A DNA stretch of 64,000 bases from assembly GCA_017871115.1 (NCBI GenBank), contig JAFCIZ010000007.1, positions 2,976,001 to 3,040,000 of the forward strand, read 5' to 3'. Below the pieces are notes generated by a model. It worked only from the letters and a program-made list of their open reading frames with translations. It had not been told where the DNA came from and ran no database searches. A program made the translations under genes and the position numbers. This document shows, in pieces, positions 26,530-39,835 of this stretch (position 1 is its first letter; the number at the start of each line of letters is the position of its first letter). This DNA comes from Cunninghamella blakesleeana (taxonomy: Eukaryota; Mucoromycota; Mucoromycetes; Mucorales; Cunninghamellaceae).

Positions 26530-28586
26530 GAAATTAACTAAACGAAAATAATAAAGAAAGAAAAAGGAAGAATAAAGTTCTATTTTTTTTAATTTTATAT
26601 TTTCTTTCCCTATAAATATGTAAATCATAGCTACTCTTCATGCTGGTGATAATGTATTAGGGTATCGTGTTCAACAGGTAAATAAATAGTAATGATATAT
26701 AATGTTTCTTAAAATGGTAATTAGATATAGAATATTCATTTAACTTTTTTTTTTTTTTTTTCTTTTTACTCTGTTATTTAATACTGGATTTAGGTACGAC
26801 GTATACCAGAATTAGAATTAACAGCTGTTTCTTTGGAACACACAAAAACTGGAGCTAAACATTTACATATTGATCGTGAAGATAATAATAATGTTTTTGC
26901 TGTAGGATTTCATACCCCTGTGAAAGACAGTACTGGTGTACCTCATATCTTGGTAAATAGTTATAATAATAAAATATAAGAATTCAAATATGAGTATTTA
27001 TATATTATTATTATTATGATTATTATTACTATTCATCCTTCGATATACTCATATAAATATATATATCATTAATAGGAACATACAACATTATGTGGAAGTG
27101 AAAAATATCCTGTTAGAGACCCATTTTTTAAAATGTTAAACCGTAGTCTTGCAACCTTTATGAACGCCTTTACAGCTTCTGATTTTACAGTATATCCATT
27201 TGCTACAACCAATAAAGTTGATTATAGAAATTTACAAAGCGTTTATACAGATGCAGTGTTCAAACCAAAACTTGAAAAGTTAGATTTTGCTCAAGAAGGA
27301 TGGAGATTAGAACATAAAGTGCCTACTGACGTTTCTACACCTATTCAATTTAAAGGGATTGTTTATAATGAAATGAAAGGACAAACTGTAAAGTTGATAA
27401 TATATATATTTATGAATGTTTATAATAAGACGAAAAAGGATTATCATTAATTTATTTATTTATTCATATACTCTATATTTTTGATTTTTTTTAATTATAG
27501 TCAGATGCCAATTATTTATTTTATTCTCGTGCTCAAGAAGCCATGTTTCCTGGTACAGCTTATGAACATTCAAGTGGTGGAGATCCTCCCTTTATTCCTG
27601 ATTTAACACACGAACAGTTAGTAAAATTCCATAGAGAGCATTACCATCCTAGTAATGCTAGATTCTATACTTATGGTAATATTCCTCTTGAAGAGCATTT
27701 AGCTACTATTGGTAAACGATTAGATAGTTATAGTCGCATTGAGCTTGATCATGTTAATAAAGTGGTGACTCCTTGGACAGAGCCAAAAAGAATACAGTCA
27801 ACTTTTGCTTTGGATCCATGTAAGAAAAATAGAATATATAAAAATAATATTGTGTTTTTTTAATAAAAAAGTGGAAAGAAGGAAAAAAAAAAGACTAATT
27901 TTTTGCTTACTTTATTTTAGTATCAGCAAGTGATAAACAAAATAAGCTTTCTGTGTCATATTTAGCTAATGATATTAAGGTATATATATATATATATATA
28001 TATAAATATATAAATGTAAGGTATTATTTATAAGTTTTTAATTTTATTATTTTGTACTTTTTTGTTTTTATAGGATACATTTGAAACTTTTTCTTTAAGG
28101 TTATTATCCTACCTTCTTCTCGATGGTCATGCCTCACCAATGTATAAGGCATTAATTGAAACAAATTTAGGTTCTGAATTTTCAGCAAATACAGGATTTG
28201 ATAGTTCTACAAGGTCAGTTGAAAAAATAGAGTTAATAAAAAAAGAATAACTATGATAAAGGTAAAAAGATTAGTATGATATTTTTTTAATTCAACGTCT
28301 TTTTCTCTCTTTATATATAGATTAAGTTCTTTTTCTGTAGGGTTACAAGGCATTAGCGATTCTGATGTTGAAAAGGTAATTGATGATATAAATACATATT
28401 TGAAAACAAGTATTGTGTTTTTTAAGCACATTACTGACATACACCATAACTATTATTATTATTAAAATAATAGGTAGAAGAAACCATTGATTCTGTATTG
28501 AATCAAGTTAAGAAGGATGGGTTTGATTCAAAACGTATTGAAGCTGCTATTCATCAAATTGAACTTGGACAAAAACATGTAAGTGC

Positions 28587-28620
<34 letters not shown>

Positions 28621-30873
28621 CTTTTACAATACTGACTCTTATTACTTAAAAATAAATAGAAAACTGCCGATTTTGGATTAACTATTATGAATGGTATATG
28701 TTCAGGATGGTTTAATGATGTGGATCCAATTGATATGCTTGAAATTAACAAAGTAAGTGTTTCAATATATATATATATAATTATTAAATATTTATTTACT
28801 TATCCATTTTTTTTAGAATATTGAAAGACTTAAAAAAGAATTAACACAAGGCAATTTCTTTGAATCACGCATCGATAAATACTTATTAAACAATAAACAT
28901 AAATTAACTTATATTATGACACCTGATGCAAATTATAACAGCAACTTGACAACAGAAGAACAATTACGTTTATCCCAAAAAATTGAAAAATTAACTGACG
29001 CTGATAAAAAAGAAATTTTAGAACAAGGAAAATTATTATTAAAAAATCAAGATAAAACAGAAGATTTATCATGTTTACCAACATTACACTTATCTGATAT
29101 ATCTACTAAAACAAAGAGAACTGCATTGGATCATACTGGTTTATGCAACACACCAGTACAATGGAGAACTACAGGTACAAATGGAATCACTTACTTCAGA
29201 GCTATCAGTAATTTACCTTCTCTTCCTGATGAATTAAAAATGTATTTACCTTTATTCTGTGATGTAAGTGATAATAGTAATTGATAATATATAAATGTAT
29301 AGTATCATGACAACTAATTCGTTTAAAATGCATATATTAATATATAATTTTAATGATATTTTTTTAGGCTTTATTATCTCTTGGAACTAAGAATCAATCT
29401 ATGGGAGAAATTGATGATGAAATTCGACTATATACTGGAGGTCTGCGTGCATCAACAACTGTAACCACTAATCATTCTGGTAATTTGAATATTAGATAAT
29501 AAAAATATCCACGAAATAATTAAAAAAAAAATATAATATATTAACCTATCATCATCCATTTAATTCCCATTCCTTTTATTAATATATATTATATTATGTA
29601 TAGATATCGATGTTATGGAAGAAGGAATTGCACTCACAGGAAACTGTCTTGATCGTAATATTGATAGAATGTATGACATTTTGTCCAAGCTTGTTTTAGA
29701 AACCAATTTTGATAATCTTGAAAAACTTAGAACATTAATCATTGGGGTAAAAAAAAAACTTACTAATAATAAATTGAAAAAGTTTACACATGTATATTCA
29801 TGTTTATGCAACTAATTTTTATTTTTTTATTTTCATATATAATAATAATAGAATGCAAGTGGTATAGTTAATTCAATTGCTGATTCTGGCCATGTCTTTG
29901 CCAGAGCTTACGCTGGATCAACACTTACACCAGCTGTATATAACACTGAATTGCTTTCTGGATTAACTCAAGCTAACTTTATTAGTGGATTAGCAAATTT
30001 AGAAGATGTAGCTGAAATATCTAATAAATTAAAAGAAATTGCCAATTTTGTTTTAAAACAAGATTCTCTTCGTGTTGCTATTACTTGTGGTGATGATGCT
30101 GTATCGGCTAATACTGGTGCACTTATCAAATTTATTGAGCAATTACCAACAGAACATTCTATTATAAACCCTAACACACCTGTAAGTTAATAATAGTAAC
30201 AACATACATAACCGTAATTATATTATAGCAGTGTATTAAATAATCTCTGAATTTTATTTTATTTTTCAAAATATATTCTTAAAATTAGAAATTCGTACCA
30301 AAACCTCAAAAAACCTTTTTCCCACTTCCATTCTCTGTCAATTTTTCGGCTAGTGTCTTACGTGGAGTACCTTATACACATGAAGATGGAGCCAAATATC
30401 AAGTGTTATCATCATTAATGACTAATCACTATTTACATAAAGAAATTCGAGAAAAGAATGGTGCATACGGAGGAGGAGCACAATATGCAGGCATTAATGG
30501 TTTATTCTCATTTTATTCTTATCGTGATCCACATACTCTTGAAACGCTTGACACTTATCAATCATCCTTAAAATGGGTTTTACAGCGTGAATTTTCAGAT
30601 CAAGAACTAACTGAAGCTAAACTATCCATCTTTCAAAGCGTTGATGCACCATTAAGTGTTTCTGAAGAAGGTATGCTACAATTTGTTTACGGTATCTCTG
30701 ATCAAATGCGACAATGGAGAAGAGAACAATTCTTGGCTGTAACACAAGCCGATATAAGACAAGTAGCTGAAAAATTAGCCGAGCAACAAGCTTCCATGGT
30801 AATTTTAGGTGAACAAAATGACCAACTTTTATCAAAACTACAAGGATGGGAGATTAAAAAGTTTGGTGAATAA
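26397..30873 (+). CDS. CYM1: Mitochondrial presequence protease, M16C family (15 exons)
   Basis: Exons: 26397-26475, 26631-26677, 26794-26952, 27076-27387, 27501-27819, 27921-27979, 28074-28213, 28321-28375, 28474-28578, 28660-28752, 28817-29263, 29368-29479, 29604-29746, 29852-30181, 30289-30873; 995 codons in frame (994 residues, the family length). The N-terminus [20 protein letters not shown] is basic and Ser-rich, as for a matrix-targeting signal. The inverted zinc motif HILEH (residues 93-97) is intact. It continues [20 protein letters not shown] and NEMKGQ, typical of PreP/Cym1. It degrades cleaved presequences and other peptides in the matrix. The first exons are very short. Confidence 0.95.
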
Positions 30874-32278
30874 AAAATAAAATATGAATTCAATTGATCA
30901 ATAGAATAGATTTAATAGATAAAAAAAATGGTATTATTAGTATTTTTAAAAATATATGTATTTTTATAATATTCTTTTTAAATAAAAGTATATGTATTAT
31001 TTTTATTTTCTTTTGAAAATATCCTTATAGTAATATTTAATTGTTAAATAAAATATTATAAAAATATAGAGTCAAGGTTATTTTAAACTTTATGCATTTT
31101 CGTATTAAATAATTTTTAAGACTTTTAATCGTTCCGAAGTTTCATTTCACTTTTATAAAATTGGATAAAACAAAAACCAAAAAAAAAAAAATAAAGATGA
31201 TGAAAAGAAATAAAGAAGAGGAAGAAATAGAAAAAAAAAGAAGAAAAAATTTCATTCAAATGATTAAATATATATCCTTTTTTTTATCATTCTTTTTATT
31301 GTTTGATTTTATTATTATTCTTTTTTCCCCAGATAATCACAGTCTTTCAAGTACCGAAAAAGGTGACACAAATGAGATCATGATAAACTTTCATGCAGTC
31401 TTGATTTAACAAGTATTGGCTTTGAGGTTCTTTTTTCTCTATAGTTTCAAAAATAAAAAAAGGTAGGCTAGATTAAAAAAATAAAATACTCGATTAATGA
31501 AGCAAGTAAAGATATTTTATTTTATTTTTCTTTTTTGAAATACTAAGTTGATGTAGTTCATTAAATATTTCAATAAAAAAAAAAAGAAAAGTTAAACCTA
31601 TTAAACAAAAAAAGAAATACTTATTTTTTTATTTTTTTATATAGATAAATATAATGATACATTTAAAGAAAAATAAAAAAAAAATATTGATTTTTGATCA
31701 TGGGAAGTATTACAATAGCTAATAATGAATAATAACGGTTGATATTGATATTAATAAAAAGATATTGATAATAATAATAAAGAAGAAAGGGGCCATGAAA
31801 AATAATCTTTATTTTTTTTATATATATATTATGTATAAAATATAAGTAATAGGCTGACAAATGAACATTGGAAAAGATGTTGAATTTTGCGGAGAAGCCG
31901 GAAGATCCATTTTCAGTAACCAATGAATGAAATGAACTTAATTTTGTTTTCACATGGATTATGATGAACTATTATTTTATTCTAATATTAAACGGAGCTT
32001 AAATCATATCACATGAAGGATGCTTATTACAATTAAGTAAGGTAAAAAGAAAGCATATATCATTTTTTTTAATGAGTTAAAAAAATGAAGTGGAGGGGGA
32101 AAAAATCGGTTAAGCATATTATTTTATTTTATAATCCTAAAAAAGAAAAAAAATTGGAGTCACGAAAAATTTATTTAAATAAAATTCTGGAAACTTTTTC
32201 TTTTCGTTTCTTTTTCTTTTCTCTCTTTTTTTTCTTCATATATATATATTTGTATTATATTAAACTATTCATTTTAAA
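30874..32278. other. Intergenic region before isocitrate lyase
   Basis: About 1.4 kb of AT-rich DNA with A and T runs. No convincing gene or RNA was seen. A lysine-rich open frame at 31161-31409 starts with TTG and looks like chance. The last 90 bp form a CT-rich block (32195-32236) before the isocitrate lyase ATG, as in strong fungal promoters. Confidence 0.5.
32195..32236 (+). promoter_or_regulatory. CT-rich promoter block of isocitrate lyase
   Basis: Strand-asymmetric CTTTTTCTTTTCGTTTC-type sequence about 45-85 bp before the ATG. Such blocks are common at transcription starts of highly expressed fungal genes. No exact start can be set. Confidence 0.35.
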
Positions 32279-34144
32279 ATGGCTGATCAAGAACTCATTG
32301 ACTTTCAAAAAGAAGTAGAACAAGTTAAGAAATGGTGGGCTACTCCTCGTTTCAAGAACGTTAAGCGTGTTTATACCGCTGAACAAGTTGTTTCCAAACG
32401 TGGTGAATTCCCTACTGAATATCGTTCTGATGTTCAAGCTAAGAAGCTCTGGAAGCTTTTAGAAAAGAATAAGGCTACTGGTGAAACTAGTCATACTTTT
32501 GGTGCTCTTGACCCCGTTCAAGTAAGTTCATTCATTATTATATATTCTTTTTTTTTTTTCCTATTAAAAAAAAAATTGACAGCTTTTATTAATACACATA
32601 TTTTTACTGTATTTCTTTTCTTTTCTTTTTTTTTTGTTAATTCTATCAAACTATTATTAGGTCACCCAAATGGCTAGCGCTGGTATTGAAACTGTTTATG
32701 TTTCTGGATGGCAATCATCTTCAACTGCTTCTACCAGTAATGAACCTGGTCCAGATCTTGCTGATTATCCTATGGATACCGTTCCTAATAAGGTTGATCA
32801 TCTTTTCAAGGCTCAACTCTTCCATGATCGTAAACAACGTGAAGATCGTTTACGTATGACTCCTGAAGAACGTGCTAAGACTCCTAAGATTGATTACCTT
32901 CGTCCTATTGTTGCTGATGCTGATACTGGTGTAAGTAGAGATTTATTTTATAAAATATAAAAGATATATAGTAAAAGGGATTTAATACAAAAAAGGAAGC
33001 TCATTATGATATTCATTATTTTTTTTTTTCTTTTTTTCTTTTTTTAATTAAATAGCATGGTGGTATTACAGCTGTTATGAAGTTAACTAAAATGTTCGTT
33101 GAACGTGGTGCTGCTGGTATTCACGTCGAAGATCAATCACCTAGTACCAAGAAATGTGGACATATGGCTGGTAAAGTATTAGTTCCTATTGCTGAACACG
33201 TCAATCGTTTAGTTGCTATTCGTTTACAATATGATATCATGGGTGTTGAAAACATTGTTGTTGCTCGTACTGATGCTGAAGCTGCTACTTTAATCAGCAG
33301 TAACATTGATACTCGTGATCACGAATTCATCGTCGGTGCCACTGTTGAACTTCCTCCTTTAGCTGCTTTAATGAATGAAGCCGAACAACAAGGTAAATCT
33401 GGTGCTGCCCTTCAAGCTATTGAAGATGAATGGATTGCTAAGGCTGGATTAAAACGTTATGGTACTGCTGTTGCCGACGAATTAAAGAAGGCTGGTAAGG
33501 CTAAAGAAGCTGAAGAATTCTTATCCAAGATCCATTTCAAATCTAATACCGAAGCTCGTGCCATTGCTAAATCTTATGGTGTCGAAATCTTCTGGGATTG
33601 GGATATTCCTCGTGTACGTGAAGGTCTTTACCGTTATGAAGGTGGTACTGAAGCTGCTACTGCTCGTGCCATTGCTTTCGCTCCTTATGCTGATATGTTA
33701 TGGATGGAAACCAAGAAACCCATCCTCTCTCAAGCTGAACAATTCTCTAAGGGTGTATTATCTGCTTACCCTGAAGCTAAATTATGTTACAACTTATCTC
33801 CTTCATTCAACTGGGATGCTGCTGGTTTGAATGATAAAGATATGGAATCCTATGTCTGGCAATTAGGTAAACTTGGTTTCGTATGGCAATTCATCACTTT
33901 AGGTGGTCTTCACGCTAATGCTCTTGCCACTGCCACCTTTGCTCGTGCTTTCAAGGAACGTGGTATGTATGGTTATGTTAGCAATGTTCAACGTAAGGAA
34001 CGTGAATACAACGTTGATGTCCTTCAACATCAAAAATGGTCTGGTGCTAGCTATGTTGATGAATTAATCAAGGTTGTTACTGGTGGTGTTGCCGCTACTG
34101 CTGCTATGGGTAAAGGTGTTACTGAAGATCAATTCAAACATTAA
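32279..34144 (+). CDS. ICL1: Isocitrate lyase (3 exons)
   Basis: Exons: 32279-32521, 32661-32930, 33056-34144; 533 residues. It cleaves isocitrate to glyoxylate and succinate in the glyoxylate cycle, allowing growth on acetate and fatty acids. The catalytic signature KKCGH is at about residues 203-207 (catalytic Cys 205), preceded by [21 protein letters not shown] and the fungal-type insert are present. The C-terminus (EDQFKH) is not a canonical peroxisomal PTS1. Codon use is clearly biased (GGT, GCT, CGT, AAG), unlike neighbouring genes, consistent with strong expression. Confidence 0.97.
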
Positions 34145-34663
34145 GTTTTTTTTTAAAATCTATATATATATATAATCTATATCATTTTATTTTTTTTTAC
34201 TCTGTAAAAAAAAAAAAGAAAAAAAATAATAATATCCAAACACACTCTCTTTTTCTCACACACATATCATTACACTCAACAAAAAAAATATCTTATACAA
34301 TTTTTCTCTCTTCACTTTGTACATTACATATAAACTTTTAAAATAAATCAATTAATAAATAAAAATGATTATTTTTGTTCCAAATAATAGTAATAATGAT
34401 TTTTAAAATGTATGAATATTATTGGTTTGATATAAAGTATGACGAAGCAATAAAAATCAATTTTTTCTTTTTTTAATTTTAGTAATTTAGACAATAGTTA
34501 ATACGATTTCAACGAATTTTAATAGCGGAGATTGATTCATGTATTCCAAATTTGTAATTAAGATAAGATATGAGATAAAAATAAAAACATTGTACAAATT
34601 TTTTTAAAAAAATAATAATAGACAAAAGTGTGTATATATAATTCAACTTTTTTTTTTCTTTTT

Positions 34664-34699
<36 letters not shown>

Positions 34700-35509
34700 G
34701 ATATCTGAATCTAATAATGATTATTTTTTCTTTTTCTTTTCCTTTTTTCCTTTTTTTTTAAGTGGTATGATTTAAATCATTTAATAACCAAAGTTTTTTT
34801 TTTAAGTCTAAGATTACTGGGTTTTAATATATAGATGGAGTAACCGAATCATGCACTCATCTGTCAGCTTAAATCAAAAAATTATTTTCCACCATTACCA
34901 TAATTGATTTTAAAATTTAAACCTTATTTTTTGTATTTGTTTTGAATTTTCAAATGCTTGGTAAAAAACAAATAATAAATTTCCCTTGTGAGTACTTGTG
35001 AGGAAAAAGATTGTGGGGAAAGGTTTCGCCAAAATAATTTTCCACTAATGAATGAAAATTAATACTACGAGGTTTATAATTGTTTTCACTCTTTATTTTT
35101 ATTTTTTTAAAGAAAGTGCAAAAGTTAATAATTTTTCTTTATAAAGATCCATTAATAACTTCAATACTGATAAAGAAAATAAGATATACATCATAAAAAA
35201 TGAATAATCAAAAAACAAAAATTGACGTAACTATTAACGGCCATTCAATTTTAATCTATCGTCGGTTTTAGATTTTTTTTTATATTTGCTTACAAAACTC
35301 CAAAATAAAAATAAATAAAGAAATCTTTCAACTCGAAATCAAAAAATAAAATCATACATTTTTTATATTTTTTAAGTAAAAATAAATAAATATATAACCT
35401 GAAATGTGATGCCAGTTTTTTTTTTTTTTTTTTTTTCAAAATTTATTAGTTTATAGTATAATGTGTTGTTTATGCTAATGAAACACGCATAGCTAATCAG
35501 AAATTGATT
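34145..35509. other. Intergenic region between isocitrate lyase and the KAT14-like gene
   Basis: About 1.37 kb between the 3' ends of two convergent genes. AT-rich with (TA)n at 34666-34695 and many A/T runs. I see no ORF of note, no tRNA and no clear repeat. Confidence 0.5.
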
Positions 35510-38500
35510 TTATCTTCTTAATCGTAAAAAGAAAGCATTTTTACTAAAACTACTTTCTGCTGGTAAATACTTATCATAAAAGTTGACAATAAATTCTTCA
35601 GGCTTGAATCCAAATTTTTGATAAAGAATCTAATAAATAAAATAAAATAATATAAAAATAAAAATATATGTTAATTGATTTTTTTATTTTTTATTTTTTA
35701 TTTTTTATTTTTTATTTTTTATTTTTTATTTTTTATTTTTTATTTTATATTTTGTATATAGTTTATTATTATTTTACCATAGCGTTATTGTTAGCAGATA
35801 CATGAAGTGTTACATCTTTACCAATAGCAGTCTAAAGTAATAAAATATACAAGTTATTCATGTTTAGTACAATATTTACGTTTATGTGTCTTCATAATAA
35901 TATGTATTTATTTTTATATGTTCTGTTTAATAAAATACCTGAAACAAATGGTATAACATAAATCTATATTTCGAAAAAGAGGAGGGTATGTATTAGTAAA
36001 AAAGCACTATATTCATATACTTATAAATAGAATGGTAATTAAACTTACTGTCCAATACCAGCACGTTCCCAACCAGGTAATACAGCAAAATAAGTTATAT
36101 AAGCATCAGGGGTCATAAAAGCACATCCAATCACACAACGTTTATAAAGAGCAACAATGCTATATTCAGGAAAATGAAGTGATTCTGATACGTCAATACC
36201 ATCCCAAAAACAACGTTCTAATAAATTGTTGACAAGTTCCAAATGGTTTTTTTGAAGATATACATAATCAATACTTGACTCATTTGATTTTTCACACAGT
36301 AGATTCTTTTTCAATCGATCATTGATTTCATTTACGTTCTTTGGTATACCAGCTACCGCTTTAATTTGTTCCAATAATAGCAATCTTGGAGGTTTATTCT
36401 CATAATCACGTCTTATATAAGGTCGAAGCTTTCTTCCATTCCACTGTGATAACCATGGTTTATCTGCTGTAATAGTGTTTGATAATCGTGGATAACCATA
36501 AAGTCGCGATGCAAACGAGTTACAGTATTTTGTACATGTAAGTTGCTCTAAAGCTGTCGATGCTGCTTGCTGTTCTTTTTGTTTCTTTTCCTTTTGTTTC
36601 TGTTCTTCCATATCGTACATAGCTGCCGAAACCATGTTCTTTTTTGACTTTATATGTTGTCCTACATAATGATCCAGGTCAAAAAGTTTTAAATTCAAGC
36701 TTTGTTTTAACTAAAAATAAATAAATAAAATAAAAATAATTAAAACTAATGTTGAATGAGCAGGAAAACTTTTTCCTAGCCATATTTTTATTATAAGACT
36801 TACCCGACGGAGTGCTAATTTTCGTTTGAATCGTGCAGCAATAGGTGGGAGAGGATTTTTTGCATGATCAAGAATTTGTAAATATTGCCATTCATCTTGT
36901 GAAGTCAAAGGTTTAATGGCATTGGTTTTTTGTTTAGTAGCTATGTTCTATAATAAATAAATAAAAATATCGCTGATATTAGATATATGTTTATATGTAC
37001 TCTTATTTATTATTTTTTCATTACAATAACTCATTTATATGTATATACCTTTTTATCCTTTGACTTAAGATTTTCTTTATTTTTTTGAATATCGTCTAAA
37101 TTATTGGTATCTTGTGATTTATCATTTAAATCAATTGGTATAATTGTATTTCTATTATTTACTATTGAATTTACTTCATCTTGCTTTGAATTTTCATTCT
37201 CAATATCAGAAATAGCTTCATATTTTAGCATTTCATTTAATTTCTTTTCATCCACTACACTGTTGTTTTTATCAGATGCTGAAACTCTATTTGAGCTATC
37301 ATTTTCTTCTTCTGAATTCTTATATTTTTTTGCCTACAATGATAATAATAGTAATATTTAATTTTGTCCAATTAATTTCTAAAATGTATTTTTATATATC
37401 GTATTATTATTTTACCGATTCGTTTACAGTAGATAGTGGTACAGGATCGGCGGATATTGGGTTTGAATCTGATTCTGTAGATTGTTTATTATTTTCGTTT
37501 ATTTGCTCTAGTTTAATATCATCATTTGTAGGTTCGTTGCTTTCACTAATATCTACAAGTTCTTCCTTTATTGTTCGCTTTTTATTCGCTTTTGCTTCTA
37601 TATCATTTTCACTATTTTTCCTTTTTTTTAATCGTTTAACAGGCATGGCCGAATTCGATAATGTTCTAGCATCTATAATATTCATAAACATTTATATAGA
37701 TCAATAATCTGAAAGCGGTGATATATTGTAATAATATAATTATTTGTATGTTTTTCTTTTTTTTATTTAACCTACGTGATTTTTGGGAAATTTGTTCTGT
37801 TTTTAAAGACCACCAACCTACATAATAAACATAAACATAAATATATATTTGTTTTTAAATTATTAGCAATTATAGATACCATATTTTTCTTCTTCGTTTT
37901 CTCTCTCAAGTAGTAGATATATTACATATACCTTTTCCTCCATCACCTATCTCAGTTGCTGCACTTAAAAAAAGTTTTGGGTGAGTTGATAATGTGCTTG
38001 CTACAGTGTTTCTCCAAGTGGTATTACCTATAAATCATTATATATATATATGTCAACCCTTTTGATCCTTTTAACGTAATTAATTTTTTTTAATAAATAA
38101 GTTATCATCGTGTATTACGTTGTTTCCCAACAAATAATAAATCTGCATAAGCATCAATAGTTTCACATATTTCAGTTTTAAATCGAAAGTAGTAATGTTC
38201 TTGCTGTTTCCCTTGAGTGCCTAAACGGCGTTGTTTCGTAAGATGATATAATACTAATTCCACTGCTGAAGTCCATGTCATTGTGTTTCGAACAAAGTAT
38301 TCTTCTTCTCCGGTACATACAGAACATTTAAAAATAAAATTATTATCCCCAAATAATAATGGTTTTTCCAGACAGTTCATACAATCTGTATTTATGTTAT
38401 TAATAAATAAATAAATATTTGAATTAAAGCATATTTTAGGGTCGCTTTTCATTTTTGCTTCCTTCTTTAGTAAATGTATTTATTACCATCATGATACAGT

Positions 38501-38899
38501 TGTTGACAAGATTCACAACGTGCCATTTGCTTAAATCTATAATAAAGATAGTAATAAAATAATAAAAATAAAAATAAAAGTTGTTATTATTACTATTGTT
38601 GCTATTATTATATACAAATATATAAAACGACCTAACTCATTATATCCTTTTCCACAGTAACAGTAAATATCTTGTTCATTTCTTGTATGATCTTCATTCC
38701 AAGTTAACGCTGACAACTATAGTAAAACAAAGTGAAAAAAAATAAAACCCTTCAGAATATATTTTCATAATAAATGATATTTTCTTTTTATATAATACAA
38801 TACATAACTATTGCTCTTATTTCTTTTTTATTTATTTATCCTTTTCATTATTATATATTAATTATTTACATCATAAGGCAGTGTATGTACAGGTGCCAT
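35510..38899 (-). CDS. KAT14/CSRP2BP-like histone acetyltransferase with PHD-type finger (13 exons)
   Basis: Exons: 38899-38870, 38716-38637, 38536-38487, 38385-38119, 38027-37932, 37817-37776, 37672-37416, 37333-37049, 36947-36804, 36710-36049, 35963-35939, 35831-35778, 35629-35510; 703 residues. A zinc finger at residues 29-75 (CYCGKGYNE, ARCESCQQLYHDDC, FKCSVC) is followed by a helical domain with the WRNTVASTL and GWWSL motifs. A lysine- and acid-rich linker follows, then KLFDLDHYV, LRPYIRRDYENKPP, and a GNAT domain (FWDGIDVSESLHFPEYSIVALYK, GWERAGIGQFMLYH, ILYQKFGF). All of this parallels animal KAT14, a subunit of the ATAC coactivator. In exon 2 the donor GTTAGG is needed to keep frame. 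It acts in chromatin. Confidence 0.85.
35680..35745. repeat. (ATTTTTT)n minisatellite in a KAT14-like intron
   Basis: About eight copies of a 7-bp unit lie in the intron between the last two exons. It may vary in length between strains. Confidence 0.8.
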
Positions 38900-39835
38900 T
38901 ATGGATTATTTTTTGGTTGGAACCTGAAAAGAAAAAGAAATGAAAAGAAAAAAAAATTAAAAATTTTCTCTTTTTCGTCTATAAATTTATAATCCCGATT
39001 TTTTTTTTCAGAAATTACTACGTGCACACTATAAGATTTTTTTTTTGGAACTCAAGTAAAAATCCACACAATAGGGATATAGAAAAAAATAAAAGAGAAG
39101 AAAAAAAAGAACTTTAAAAGTTTTTGTTTTTTTAATTTTGTTATAAAAAAACAGCTTTTACCTTTATTTTTTAAAATGTTATTTTATATCTAACTCTATG
39201 ATTTTTTATTTATTCTCGATCATTTTTTTTTTATGATCATTCTATCAATACTTTTAAAGATTCTCGTTGAAATTTAAAAGCAGAATGAAATATAATTTTA
39301 TATTTATTAAGCATTAAGCTTTTTTAATGTTTTTATTCTAAAAAATAATTAAAAGCATATAGAAAAAGATTCATTTGAAAGTAATCTGTTTCATTTATTA
39401 TGTTTAATAAATCCAAACGTTAATAGTAATTGTAAAAAAAATAGTACACTTTAAAATCATAGCACCATGGTCGAGCTAAAAGTGTTGCTATAAGCATATT
39501 TAGTTTCATAGAAAAAAGAAAAACAAACTAAATTAATGTTTTGAATCTATATGAAAGTGTTATATAAATGTGATACTTGAAGATGATTAAATTAATCATT
39601 TCCATGTATAGACTTGTTTTTTTATTTATTTAGTAAATGTATATGATATAAGTATGTTTATAAAAAGTATAAATAGCAATAAGATATAATTTTAGTATAA
39701 GTAGTTATGATAAATAGAGAAAAAAAGAAAAATAATAAATGATAAATGATAATAATAAACAATGAAATAAAATGAACTATTCTTTTTTATATTATATATA
39801 TATATATATGTAAATATATTTTATAAAAAAAAGTC
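38900..39835. other. Intergenic region upstream of the KAT14-like gene
   Basis: 936 bp between the start of the KAT14-like gene and the 3' end of the Zn2Cys6 gene, both on the minus strand. AT-rich with poly(T) and (AT)n at 39794-39810. No gene was seen. Confidence 0.5.

Noticed and set aside
31161..31409. Lysine-rich open frame with a hydrophobic segment between CYM1 and isocitrate lyase
   Set aside because: It starts with TTG, is low complexity and consists of A-rich runs; no sign of coding selection.
36045..38452. Several separate short minus-strand ORFs as independent genes
   Set aside because: They are exons of one KAT14-like gene; splice phases and homology join them.
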